From contig CAYUBD010000015.1 of the NCBI GenBank assembly GCA_964442905.1, positions 1 to 22,453 on the forward strand: a DNA stretch of 22,453 bases, written 5' to 3'. The notes below the pieces were generated by a model. That model was given only the letters and a program-made list of their open reading frames with translations. It was not told the DNA's origin and ran no database searches. This document shows, one piece after another, positions 1-7,930 of this stretch. Source of the stretch: JAFGFG01 sp964442905. GTDB lineage: Archaea > Aenigmatarchaeota > Aenigmatarchaeia > QMZP01 > JAFGSV01. The first letter of the stretch is position 1. Each line of letters opens with the position of its first letter. The position numbers and the translations under genes are program-made.

Positions 1-49
<49 letters not shown>

Positions 50-72
50 CGGGGGAAGAAACTGATTCCGAT

Positions 73-582
73 ATGTTTTCAAAGAAAATGGACTTGCTCA
101 GCAAATATAAGATGTCTTTGTATGTTGCGCACATGTCTCTGGATTGCCACAAAGAATTGGGGGTTTCTGTTTCGTTGGCCAACAAGCTCGGTGTAAGCAT
201 TGAGGATACGTTTGCAGACGGCAATGGTGTCTTTGGAAGGCTTTTAGTACCGCTCAATGAATTCAGGAAAAGATTATCGTCTATTAATATGCATTTCAAA
301 ATCGTAGGCAAAATCGAAGAGCCCCAAAAAGTAGCTGTTATAGGAGGAGGCGGGGCGACGAAAACAAAATGGCTTCATGAAGCCAAAGCCAAAGAATGTA
401 ATGTTTATGTCACTGGAAACAGCTCGTTTTTTTCAGACATATACGCATTTGAAACAGGAATTGCACTAATACTGCTGGGGGAAACGAATTCGGAGAAATT
501 CGGCATATACGCCTTAAGCAATCACGTAAAGAAGACTTTCAGGGATATTGAAGTCCTGAATCTGGAAGAAAGGTCATGGTGA
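73..582 (+). CDS. NIF3-like dinuclear metal-centre protein, 5'-truncated
   Basis: This is the C-terminal two thirds of a NIF3/YbgI-family protein, a hexameric dinuclear metal protein of uncertain physiological role. Seen here are the family segment YVAHMSLDCHKELG (about residue 17 on), the glycine-rich VAVIGGGGA (about 88), a YVTG segment and GETNSEKFG, equivalent to the family's GHY.TE.FG. Family members are about 250 residues; 169 remain and the N-terminal metal-binding part is missing. The frame is open upstream of the first ATG into the C run, so that ATG is probably internal. There is no clear Shine-Dalgarno sequence. The segment is visibly more AT-rich (AAA, TTG, GTA codons) than the DNA right after it, so it may come from a different genome. 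Family assignment is fairly sure; the exact function is not known. Confidence 0.72.
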   Translation: MFSKKMDLLSKYKMSLYVAHMSLDCHKELGVSVSLANKLGVSIEDTFADGNGVFGRLLVPLNEFRKRLSSINMHFKIVGKIEEPQKVAVIGGGGATKTKWLHEAKAKECNVYVTGNSSFFSDIYAFETGIALILLGETNSEKFGIYALSNHVKKTFRDIEVLNLEERSW

Positions 583-862
583 CGGGCTTGTTTTCGTCTC
601 ATCGCAGATAGTATTCCCGGCGTTCACGTTCAGCATGGCGCTGCTGGTCGGCATGGAGTTCCCGCTAGCCGCGAAGCTTCACATAAAGGGAATGGGAATC
701 GAACGCACAGCCGGGACCCTTTATGCCAGAGACCTTGCGGGGGCATTCATGGGCGCGCTGCTCGCGAGCGCGCTCCTCATACCGCTGCTGGACATCATAA
801 ACGTCTGCGTCATCGTCGGGATTCTCAACTTGGCCAGCAGCATCGTGGTGCGGAAGAAATAA
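581..862 (+). pseudogene. C-terminal fragment of spermidine-synthase-like membrane protein
   Basis: The frame is open from about 560 to the TAA at 860-862 and encodes two or three hydrophobic helices. Recognisable pieces are VGMEFPLAAKL, then GTLYARDLAGAFMGALL and a hydrophobic end. This pattern (EFPLA, then G.LYA.DL.GA..GALL, then LIPLL) matches the membrane half of proteins that fuse an MFS-like membrane domain to a spermidine synthase-like domain. There is no catalytic domain and no convincing start: hydrophobic sequence typical of the family runs upstream of the ATG at 635 to the edge of the preceding gene, where it stops making sense. It is therefore a truncated 3' remnant, created by a real rearrangement or an assembly join near 560-583. 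GC content is higher than in the preceding gene. Confidence 0.6.
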
Positions 863-866
863 AGGC

Positions 867-1967
867 TCATCTCTTTTTGCCGGGTCTCGGCTTGGGTACT
901 GGCTTGTCTAGGTGCACGTCCGTCTGAGGGAACGGTATCACGACGCCTTCACTGTCGAAGCGCTTCTTGAGCAACTTTATGAACTCGTGGGTGGCCTGGT
1001 AGCTGTCGCCGAGCGTCCTGGTCCTCATTATCACCCTGAAGTTTATGCTGGAATCCCCGAACTCCCTGAACCGGAAGATGGGCTTGAAGCCTTTGACACC
1101 GTTGCATTTCTTCAGCACTTCCCCGGCCACTTCCATCGATACCTTCTCCACCTTTTCCAGGTCCGAGTCGTATGCCACGCCGCAGTCGACCGTGAATCCC
1201 ACCGCGGTGTCGGGCGTGCTGTAGTTCATTATCTTGCTGTCGGCTATCTTGCTGTTGGGCAGTACCACTATGTTGTTGGTGTACGTCCTTATCTTGGTGC
1301 TCCGCCAGCCGATGTCTATGACGGTTCCCCTGTCGCCTGAATCCAGTTCAACGAAGTCCCCTATCTTCAGCGGCCTGTCCAGAACCATCTGCGCCCCCGA
1401 GAAGAAGTTCGTCAGCGTTGGCTGGAGCGCCAGAGCCAGCGCCAGTCCTCCTATGCCCATTGCCGCTATGACGGTCTCGACCCTTATGCCCATCTGGTTC
1501 AGCATGACGACTATCACCACCCCGAAGATTATGCCGTAGGCCACCTTCTTGATTATGGGCAGGAACTGGTCGTCGACCTCTGACTTGGTCTTGTGGGCTA
1601 CTTCGGTCGAGTACCATTCTATGCCCGCGCCTATCAGCCTGGAAGCCAGGTATGCAACGAAAAGCGGTACAATAACGGTGTAAAGCGTCTGTATCTCACC
1701 GGAATATGCCGCGAGCGCCGGTAGGTATCTCAGCGTCAGGAACAGGCCGAAAAGCAGTATGCCGACTTTGACAGGGCCCTTCAGGGCCTCGAGCAGCACA
1801 TCGTCCGCGCTGAACTTCGTCCTTTTGGTAATCCTGTGCTCTATGAGCGTGATTGTGCTGCTGACAGCCTTCGCTATTACCAGCGAGAGCACGATTATGC
1901 CGGCCGCTATTACGTAGTCGGCGTAAGGCCCAGCAAATCCCTGTATAGCGGTGATTATACGCTCCAT
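867..1967 (-). CDS. mscS: MscS-family small-conductance mechanosensitive channel
   Basis: This 366-residue membrane protein would gate under membrane tension to release solutes on hypo-osmotic shock. Four hydrophobic segments lie at about residues 17-40, 65-85, 95-115 and 140-160, followed by the pore-lining helix at about 165-190, rich in Gly/Ala (GIGGLALALALQPTLTNFFS). Then comes the conserved beta domain starting GAQMVLDRPLKIGDFVEL, continuing with the family's RST.IRT.TN segment and V.PNSKI. The C-terminal cytosolic alpha/beta domain ends in a basic Pro/Lys tail. The length is typical of MscS proteins with one or two extra N-terminal helices. ATG at 1967 lies 49 bp from the start of the divergent PspC gene. 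The family call is secure; conductance and gating cannot be read from sequence. Confidence 0.93.
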   Translation of the reverse strand: MERIITAIQGFAGPYADYVIAAGIIVLSLVIAKAVSSTITLIEHRITKRTKFSADDVLLEALKGPVKVGILLFGLFLTLRYLPALAAYSGEIQTLYTVIVPLFVAYLASRLIGAGIEWYSTEVAHKTKSEVDDQFLPIIKKVAYGIIFGVVIVVMLNQMGIRVETVIAAMGIGGLALALALQPTLTNFFSGAQMVLDRPLKIGDFVELDSGDRGTVIDIGWRSTKIRTYTNNIVVLPNSKIADSKIMNYSTPDTAVGFTVDCGVAYDSDLEKVEKVSMEVAGEVLKKCNGVKGFKPIFRFREFGDSSINFRVIMRTRTLGDSYQATHEFIKLLKKRFDSEGVVIPFPQTDVHLDKPVPKPRPGKKR

Positions 1968-1986
1968 TCCTAAGAATAGATTGCGC

Positions 1987-1997
1987 TATTTAAAAAA
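1987..1997. promoter_or_regulatory. Shared TATA-like element of divergent mscS/pspC genes
   Basis: The 49-bp space between the two start codons contains TATTTAAA (1987-1994) followed by an A tract. It reads as a TATA-like box on both strands, lying 23-30 bp upstream of the ATG at 2017 and 20-27 bp upstream of the ATG at 1967. These spacings fit archaeal leaderless transcription in both directions. Neither start has a clear Shine-Dalgarno sequence. Confidence 0.5.
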
Positions 1998-2016
1998 AAG
2001 AGCGCATAGATTAACT

Positions 2017-2868
2017 ATGCCCGCGAAAAAAAAGAGAAAGGTAACCAGGAGGCCTTCACATAAGGTGGATCATGACCTTGGGAAAGGCGTGGAGCAGTTC
2101 GCCGAAGAGGTGGGCAAGCTGGGAGAAAAGTTCGGAAGTCATTATGAAAAGAAAGGCAAGGAAATGGAAGGATGGTCCCACCAGACATTAGGTGTGGTCG
2201 GTCCGCTTATATCAAGCGTTTTAGGTGTGATTTTGCTGGCCGTTCTCTTATGGGTTCTCAACATGATAAACATCCCCCTTGGAGTGGGGCTGCTGCATAA
2301 CATACACGCATTCCTGGCCGTGCACATAGGATGGTTCTTCCTGTTATTCATATTCTTTTCCTACACGTCTTACATGTCAAAGTTGTCCCCGCATGTCTAC
2401 AGGCCGCTCTCGCCAATAGTCTCGGCAGCTGGTATAAGCGTGGCTGTATGGATTATTGCCAGCGCAGTCAAGGTTGTGAATATTTCAATGGGGTCCGTGA
2501 CGCTGGCAGGCGTCTCAGCCTTCCTTGAAGGCAGCATCGGCACAGTCTTCTGTATATTGATTCTCATAGGATATCTTATACTGATATTCGGCGGTGCAGT
2601 AAAAATCCACAAACGCCATGCCAATGAACTCCCTGAAGAAAAACCAAAGAAAGCCGTGAAAGCGCCAGGTGTACACAGGCTGTACAGGTCAGGAAACGAC
2701 AGGATACTCGGTGGCGTCTGCGCCGGCATTGCAGAATATATCGGGATAGACCCGGTTATCATAAGGCTTCTATGGGTCATAGCGTCTCTTGCGTGGGGGT
2801 CTGGAATACTGTTCTACATAATAATGTGGATAATAATGCCCAGGAACCCGAATCACAAGTGGGATTAA
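2017..2868 (+). CDS. PspC-domain membrane protein
   Basis: This 283-residue protein has three parts. Residues 1-17 are very basic (MPAKKKRKVTRR...), and about 20-52 form a charged, probably amphipathic stretch. Four hydrophobic helices follow at about 60-85, 98-118, 133-155 and 172-195. After a Lys/Pro-rich linker, a PspC domain occupies about 219-276: RLYRSGNDRILGGVCAGIAE, then IDPVIIRLLWV and a final helix ending WIIMP. PspC domains occur in phage-shock or envelope-stress systems, where they sense or anchor other factors at the membrane. ATG 2017 was chosen because a TATA-like box lies 23-30 bp upstream. An upstream in-frame ATG at 1951 would overlap mscS. Divergence from a mechanosensitive channel fits a membrane-stress role, but that is inference. 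Confidence 0.85.
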   Translation: MPAKKKRKVTRRPSHKVDHDLGKGVEQFAEEVGKLGEKFGSHYEKKGKEMEGWSHQTLGVVGPLISSVLGVILLAVLLWVLNMINIPLGVGLLHNIHAFLAVHIGWFFLLFIFFSYTSYMSKLSPHVYRPLSPIVSAAGISVAVWIIASAVKVVNISMGSVTLAGVSAFLEGSIGTVFCILILIGYLILIFGGAVKIHKRHANELPEEKPKKAVKAPGVHRLYRSGNDRILGGVCAGIAEYIGIDPVIIRLLWVIASLAWGSGILFYIIMWIIMPRNPNHKWD

Positions 2869-2924
2869 TCCGGTTCTTCTTTAAAATGATTTTGACCTTC
2901 TTTTTGGGCAGGAAAATATAAACA

Positions 2925-2951
2925 CTGTTTGTTCAATTGATTAAGAAACAG
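2925..2951 (-). terminator. Possible terminator after phosphoglycerate kinase
   Basis: CTGTTT (2925-2930) and AAACAG (2946-2951) form a 6-bp inverted repeat just beyond the pgk stop codon. On the minus strand it is followed by a T-rich stretch (TGTTTATATTTTCC). T-rich stretches just past the convergent PspC gene (about 2877-2905) could end that transcript too. The stem is short and the loop is 15 nt, so this is weak evidence. Confidence 0.3.
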
Positions 2952-2952
2952 C

Positions 2953-4332
2953 TCAGGATTCGAGTACCTCGATGCCCGGAAGATTGCCGTTTTCTATGAA
3001 CTCGAGAGTAGAACCTCCGCCTATGCTTGCATGGCTTATCTTCACGCCAACGGTGTTGACGAGCAGTGTGCTCTCACCACCCGCAGTGACTGTGATGATA
3101 CCCTTCTTTGTGGCTTCTCCGAGGGCCTTTGCTATAGCTTCGCTACCTTTAGCTGCCTCAGAAACCTTCTTGTCAAACATCCCCACAGGGCCGGACATCA
3201 CCACAAAACCAGCATCCTCTATTGCATACTCGAATTCCTTTATGGTCTGCGGGCCGATGTCGACGCCCACCCAACCCTTCGGAATGTCCCTGGACACTTT
3301 CACTTCACCTTTACTCATGAGCCCGCCGTTCTTCATGATGATGTGGTCTTTTGGCAGAAGAACTGGGATGCCTTTTTTTTTGGCTTTCAGCAGAACCCTT
3401 CCGGCAAACATGACCTGCTCGTGTATCTGGTCAGCCACGATGTACGAATCGCCTATAAGCTTCTTGATATCACCGTTGGACAGGCTCTTGACTTCATCCG
3501 GGCCGGCCTTGACCTTTTCAAGGTAGTGCCTGGCTATCATGAATGTGTACGCAACAGCGCCGCCCACAAGAATCTTGTCAGTCTTCTTCATCCTGTCCAG
3601 AAGCTTCAAAGCCACGGTTATCTTCGAAACCACACCGGGCTTGGTCTCTATCTTCTTGCCCGCAAGTATGAACACGAATGGTTTCCTCTCATCCCTTTCA
3701 AGCTCCTTCGTAATCCTGCTTATGTGGACTATCTCTTCCATCAGATGGAAACCTGCGTATTTCTTCTCTACGTGCTTGGCCATGGGCACTATGTCGGCAG
3801 CGGGCCTGTGCCTCTGCGCGAAATCATCCGCGACGTATATGTCCACCATCCCGGCAAGCGTCCGGGCATATGATTCGTCACCCTTGTTGTACTCATGGTC
3901 GAACCTCGGATTCTCAAGTACCAGCACCTGGCCGTCCTCAAGGTTTGCAATCTTATCCTGTATTACATCGAAATTGCCTGCTATGTTTCTTATTTCCCCA
4001 TTCACTTCAGACGGTGCAAAAAGCAGCTCATGCTTGAGGAGCCCTTTCTCCCCGAGCTTCTCCCTGATATAAAGATAAACAGTTATGGTGCTCTTCTTCT
4101 CATCAACACCGTCGGGTCTGCCTATCCAGCCCGGCTGGAGCACGAGTCTGGCTTCATTTTTTATCAGGTGCTCGAGTGTCGGGAGGAACGAGTCTATCCT
4201 GCTTGTGTCCTTTATCCTGGTTATGTCGTAGATGGATTTATCATCGTTCATGGGAACGTCTGCAGAACCCCTCAGGAATACGATTCTTCCTTTAAGGTCT
4301 GACTTTTTCAGCTCTGCGACTGAGTGGATCAT
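2953..4332 (-). CDS. pgk: Phosphoglycerate kinase, divergent and long
   Basis: This enzyme interconverts 1,3-bisphosphoglycerate + ADP and 3-phosphoglycerate + ATP in glycolysis and gluconeogenesis. Visible family motifs are GRPDG (about 71-75), VLENPRFDHE (138-147), the DD.AQRHR segment (169-176, usually DAFG.AHR), VDIGPQT (357-363), SGPVGMFD (380-387), AGGES (417-421) and ASIGGGSTLEFIE (435-447). It has 459 residues against 390-415 usual, with extra sequence around 75-130 and 225-240. The first substrate loop, normally RVDFNVP, reads RGSADVP (21-27), so the usual Asp and Asn positions are changed. ATG 4332 lies 4 bp after the GAPDH stop, so the two genes form an operon that catalyses consecutive steps. 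The family is clear; full activity is likely but the altered loop leaves some doubt. Confidence 0.9.
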   Translation of the reverse strand: MIHSVAELKKSDLKGRIVFLRGSADVPMNDDKSIYDITRIKDTSRIDSFLPTLEHLIKNEARLVLQPGWIGRPDGVDEKKSTITVYLYIREKLGEKGLLKHELLFAPSEVNGEIRNIAGNFDVIQDKIANLEDGQVLVLENPRFDHEYNKGDESYARTLAGMVDIYVADDFAQRHRPAADIVPMAKHVEKKYAGFHLMEEIVHISRITKELERDERKPFVFILAGKKIETKPGVVSKITVALKLLDRMKKTDKILVGGAVAYTFMIARHYLEKVKAGPDEVKSLSNGDIKKLIGDSYIVADQIHEQVMFAGRVLLKAKKKGIPVLLPKDHIIMKNGGLMSKGEVKVSRDIPKGWVGVDIGPQTIKEFEYAIEDAGFVVMSGPVGMFDKKVSEAAKGSEAIAKALGEATKKGIITVTAGGESTLLVNTVGVKISHASIGGGSTLEFIENGNLPGIEVLES

Positions 4333-4336
4333 TTTC

Positions 4337-5347
4337 CTACCCCCACTTCTTTTTCATGAACCCTATCAGGTCAACAAGCCTGTTTGAGTATCCCCACTCG
4401 TTATCGTACCAGGCGAACACTTCTATAAGGTCGCCTTCAGTGTTGGTCAGAAGTGAGTCAAAAACAGACGAATGTTGATTGCCTATTATGTCACTGGAAA
4501 CGATTGGTTCGTCAGTGTACTGGAGAATGCCCCTGAGACTGCCGGCAGCCGCCTTCTTCATGATCTCGTTGATCTTATCAGGTGGCACGGGCTTCTTCCT
4601 CAGTTCAACTACCAGGTCTACTATGGAACCGTTGGCTACAGGCACCCTTATGGCAGAGCCTGTTATCTTCCCGTCAAGCTTGGGTATGACTTTACCAAGA
4701 GCCTTGGCTGCCCCCGTACTCGTCGGGATTATGTTGAGCCCGGCTGCCCTTGCCCGCCTCATATCCTTATGCGGACCGTCAAGCAGTGTCTGGTCAGCCG
4801 TGTAAGCGTGTATGGTTGTCATGAATCCCTTCTCTATGCCGAATGCATCATCAATGATCTTGGCTACTGGCGCAAGGCAGTTGGTCGTGCAGGACGCGTT
4901 CGAAATAATCAGGTCTTTCTTCGGGTCGTATGTATTTTCGTTCACGCCGAGGACTATCTGCTTTATGGGCTTGTCGCCTTTTGGCGGCGCTGAAAGCACG
5001 ACCTTCTTTGCACCAGCCTTCAGGTGAGCAGCGGCCTTGTCATATTCCCTGAAGATACCCGTGGACTCAAGGACAACGTCTATCCCAAGCTTTCCCCATG
5101 GAAGCACTGCCGGGTCCTTTTCAGAGAATGTCTGTATCTTCTGCCCGTTCATCTTTATGAAGCCATTTCCCCATTCGGTTTTACCTTCGAACGGACCGAA
5201 GACCGAGTCATATTTGAACAGCCTCCCCAGAGTCTCCGCATCTGCAAGATCGTTTACAGCCACGACCCTGAAGGACCTACTCCTCAGAGAAGCCTTCAGA
5301 AAATTCCTTCCTATCCGTCCAAAACCGTTGATAGCAACCCTGAGCAT
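4337..5347 (-). CDS. gap: Glyceraldehyde-3-phosphate dehydrogenase, bacterial/eukaryotic type
   Basis: This is the NAD-dependent phosphorylating GAPDH of the class I family, 336 residues, normal length. It has an N-terminal Rossmann motif INGFGRIGR (7-15) and Asp33 in VNDL, typical of NAD preference. The catalytic segment SNASCTTNCLAP (149-160) carries the nucleophile Cys153, His180 lies in TTIHAYT, and the C-terminal WYDNEWGYSNR segment is present. Most archaea use the unrelated-looking archaeal GAPDH, which is also present in this window (16128-17162). GGTGAT lies 3 bp upstream of the start ATG, supporting the start. It is the first gene of a two-gene operon with phosphoglycerate kinase. 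Presence of the bacterial type suggests ancient lateral transfer; direction of flux is not known. Confidence 0.95.
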   Translation of the reverse strand: MLRVAINGFGRIGRNFLKASLRSRSFRVVAVNDLADAETLGRLFKYDSVFGPFEGKTEWGNGFIKMNGQKIQTFSEKDPAVLPWGKLGIDVVLESTGIFREYDKAAAHLKAGAKKVVLSAPPKGDKPIKQIVLGVNENTYDPKKDLIISNASCTTNCLAPVAKIIDDAFGIEKGFMTTIHAYTADQTLLDGPHKDMRRARAAGLNIIPTSTGAAKALGKVIPKLDGKITGSAIRVPVANGSIVDLVVELRKKPVPPDKINEIMKKAAAGSLRGILQYTDEPIVSSDIIGNQHSSVFDSLLTNTEGDLIEVFAWYDNEWGYSNRLVDLIGFMKKKWG

Positions 5348-5350
5348 GAA

Positions 5351-5400
5351 ATCACCTTCCTGTTAATCTGTATAATTGTGTTTCCGGGCATAAAAAGCTT
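5351..5400 (-). promoter_or_regulatory. Promoter and Shine-Dalgarno of gap-pgk operon
   Basis: On the minus strand, CTTTTTATG (about 5390-5399) is a TATA-like box 43-52 bp upstream of the gap ATG. GGTGAT at 5351-5356, inside GGAAGGTGAT, is a strong archaeal Shine-Dalgarno sequence 3 bp before the ATG. The box touches the stop codon of the upstream polymerase gene. Confidence 0.5.
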
Positions 5401-7892
5401 TATTCCCGGGAATTCCCCCTCATCTTCTTCAAGCCTTTCTTGACCTTGCTTTTGATGGATTTCCTGATGAAATTGTCAAGCGAGTATTGCGTCTTCCCTT
5501 CAGATATGATGTCATCTTCGGTGTAACCAAGCGCCGCAAGCACCCTCATTGCTGCAGGAACCACCTGGTTGTTTACGTAGTAATCGGGGTCGTAGTTCTC
5601 TGCGTCCTCCGCGGGCTCGGCCCTTTCTGATATCATGCCTTTGCCCTTGGTTATGACATAGGATATCATGGAACCCTGTGCTATGGGCCTGCCCCTGTAA
5701 AGCGACTTCCTTGCCGCAACGACGTGCGGACCTATCTGCTCGTATTCCTTGAGCGGCCGGGTAAGCTGTGTGTGCATTATCATCTTCTCGATGTCGACAG
5801 CGCCTTTCTCTATCTTAAGGACTGTTTTCTTTGCTATGCTCAGCGCCTGCTCCGGGGAGTTATCCCTCAATACAGCAAGCAGGATCTTTTCCTGAGTGTC
5901 CCTGGCAATAGGGGACCAGTCCCTTCTTACGATTTCGAATCCCCTGATGATCATTTCTCCATCTTCGTCTATCAGCGCATAACGCTTCTTTGCAGCCAGC
6001 CCGGTTTTTGCCGGAACGAATATCCCAGCCTTGTACAGCCCCTGGAACTCGAGCTCCATGGCTCCCGGAAGCGTCTTGTTTATCGCTTTCAGAAGAGTTT
6101 CGGCATCTTTCTTCGTTTTCACCTTTACGAACAGAGAGTCCGTGTCACCGTATACGACATCATATTCCATCTTCTCGGCCTTCCGTATGACACGCTGGAT
6201 GTAATACCTTCCCCATGCGGTTATGCTCTGTGCGCATACCCTTGAATACCACCTCGAGCCCGCGTAGCCATAGTACCCGTAGCTTGCATTGGACAGTATC
6301 TTGAGTGCATACTGCCTGTTGTCCATCAGTTTGTATCCATCATCATCTTTTTCCATCTTTTTCATGGTCTCCTTTATCCCGCGTCTCTTCTGAACGAGCT
6401 TCTTCAGCGTGTCGGATATGAAGCCCGGATGAATCTTGCAGTAGTAGTAATCCTTTCCTGGAACCTTGTGGACTGAACCTTCCTTATGACCGTTGCAGCA
6501 GTGGCAGAAGAGCGTTTCCGGGGAAATATTATGCGTTATCGTTATGCTCGGATACAGGCTCATGAAATCCAACAGCGCTATGTTCTGATGTATGCCTTCT
6601 TTCGGAGGATATACATAACCGCCCGTGTAAGGTGCGGCCTTCCTCCTTATCTGGATCTCTTCGTATTTGGGCCTGTTCGGTATAATCTCTCTGGTCTTCC
6701 TCGACTCCCTCATGAGCATCCATTCGACAAGCTGCGAATATGTCATCCTCGACGTATCGAAGAGCCCCTGGCCCACTATCCTGCACAGTTCGATTATCTG
6801 CGGGAGGAATACCCTGGCCAGTGAAAGCGCAAGCTCTGAATCTGTCAGGCAGTATTTCACGACCCTCTCAAGGCCCTTCCTGTTCTCCCAGGCCTTCTGC
6901 ATGTCATCCCATTCCATCCTCTTCTTCCCTTTGCCGAGAATATCCCTTGACACGCTGTCGAGGCTGAGCGAATCCGATGAAAGGGTATCCGCGAGTATGT
7001 TCTCCACGAAATTGAACAGGTCTATATGGACCCTTCCCTCGAGCCATGCGGCATAAATCCTTCCCCTGCGCTTGAACAGCAATTCTCTGTCAGTCCTTCC
7101 CATCTTCAGTGGCATTTCATACTTCTTCGCCCTTTCAGAGAGCCGCTTGAAATCGAAGCGGTCACCGTTGTAAGTTAATATTATATCAGGATCCCTTTCC
7201 CGGACGACTTCGGCAAGGCGGTTTATAAGCTCTTTCTCATCTTCAACGACTTCCAGGAAATCAGCCTTCGCTTTCTTGTAACTGATGACCTTTTTGAAAC
7301 CCCTGTTGTCCTTCACGGAAACCATTATTATCCTTTCTTCATCGCCTTCTTCCACGAGCTCTATGTCAAGAGCCATCATGCACATCTTCGGGTATTCTTC
7401 ATTATCGACCGCGGTTATAGCGTCGGCTTCGATGACCGCGTACGTTCCGTCTTCAGACTCATTGCCTTTAACATCAATCCACGTAAGCGGGGTTATTCCC
7501 CTGTCGAGAAGGTATCTCCTGTAGAAATTTATCGAATCCTCGTACCTGGCCTTGACTTCCATCCACTCCTTCACCTTGTCCCGGAATTTGATTACGTCGT
7601 ATGGCTTTGGAAGTGTTATCTTTATCAGCTTCTTCTCCTTCCCGAAGAGCTTCCTGCTCTCTAATTCGACGTTCTCAGGACGGCTTTCATCAATAGTCAG
7701 TTCTGAGATCTTCCGGATAAGCCCTTTCACCTGCTCCTCATCCATCCCGTCTTTGCATTCCACGAAAAAATATGCTCTGAAGGAAGTGTCTATGACAAGC
7801 GCCGGCTCGCCTTTCTCAGTCCTTCCCCATAACAGCACTTCGGATTTATCGGGACCGGACTGCTGCACATCGAGAATGAAGAATCTTACCAT
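5400..7892 (-). CDS. polB: DNA polymerase B (replicative, with 3'-5' exonuclease)
   Basis: This is a family B DNA-dependent DNA polymerase, 830 residues, slightly longer than the roughly 775 of hyperthermophilic homologues. Proofreading motifs are complete: ExoI LDIE (D176, E178), ExoII YNGDRFD (241-247) and ExoIII YCLTD (347-351). Polymerase motifs are complete: SLYPSI (445-450), the KILSNASYG helix (531-539) and YGDTDS (581-586) with the catalytic aspartates, plus KKRY (635-638). No intein interrupts any motif and the gene is not split. A Cys/His cluster (C463, C465, C466, H469, C485, H488) follows motif A and might bind a metal. Near the C-terminus QYSLDNFI (802-809) resembles a PCNA-interacting PIP box. 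The gene has its own TATA-like box upstream and lies between the gap-pgk and OPT-kinase operons. Confidence 0.97.
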   Translation of the reverse strand: MVRFFILDVQQSGPDKSEVLLWGRTEKGEPALVIDTSFRAYFFVECKDGMDEEQVKGLIRKISELTIDESRPENVELESRKLFGKEKKLIKITLPKPYDVIKFRDKVKEWMEVKARYEDSINFYRRYLLDRGITPLTWIDVKGNESEDGTYAVIEADAITAVDNEEYPKMCMMALDIELVEEGDEERIIMVSVKDNRGFKKVISYKKAKADFLEVVEDEKELINRLAEVVRERDPDIILTYNGDRFDFKRLSERAKKYEMPLKMGRTDRELLFKRRGRIYAAWLEGRVHIDLFNFVENILADTLSSDSLSLDSVSRDILGKGKKRMEWDDMQKAWENRKGLERVVKYCLTDSELALSLARVFLPQIIELCRIVGQGLFDTSRMTYSQLVEWMLMRESRKTREIIPNRPKYEEIQIRRKAAPYTGGYVYPPKEGIHQNIALLDFMSLYPSITITHNISPETLFCHCCNGHKEGSVHKVPGKDYYYCKIHPGFISDTLKKLVQKRRGIKETMKKMEKDDDGYKLMDNRQYALKILSNASYGYYGYAGSRWYSRVCAQSITAWGRYYIQRVIRKAEKMEYDVVYGDTDSLFVKVKTKKDAETLLKAINKTLPGAMELEFQGLYKAGIFVPAKTGLAAKKRYALIDEDGEMIIRGFEIVRRDWSPIARDTQEKILLAVLRDNSPEQALSIAKKTVLKIEKGAVDIEKMIMHTQLTRPLKEYEQIGPHVVAARKSLYRGRPIAQGSMISYVITKGKGMISERAEPAEDAENYDPDYYVNNQVVPAAMRVLAALGYTEDDIISEGKTQYSLDNFIRKSIKSKVKKGLKKMRGNSRE

Positions 7893-7904
7893 GCTTAAGA
7901 ATGT

Positions 7905-7922
7905 GTTTTATAATTTAAAATT
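7905..7922 (-). promoter_or_regulatory. TATA-like promoter of polB
   Basis: Minus-strand TTTTAAATTATAAAAC lies 13-28 bp upstream of the polB ATG at 7892, within the 38-bp gap after the kinase stop codon. With no Shine-Dalgarno sequence, this fits a leaderless transcript starting close to the ATG. Confidence 0.5.
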
Positions 7923-7930
7923 AACGCTTT

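Noticed and set aside
3031..3873. Long open frame on the plus strand opposite phosphoglycerate kinase
   Set aside because: It mirrors the codon pattern of a clear pgk gene, has no family resemblance, promoter or Shine-Dalgarno, and is a shadow frame.
5400..7892. Intein or split DNA polymerase B
   Set aside because: All exonuclease and polymerase motifs occur in one frame at normal spacing, so neither is present.
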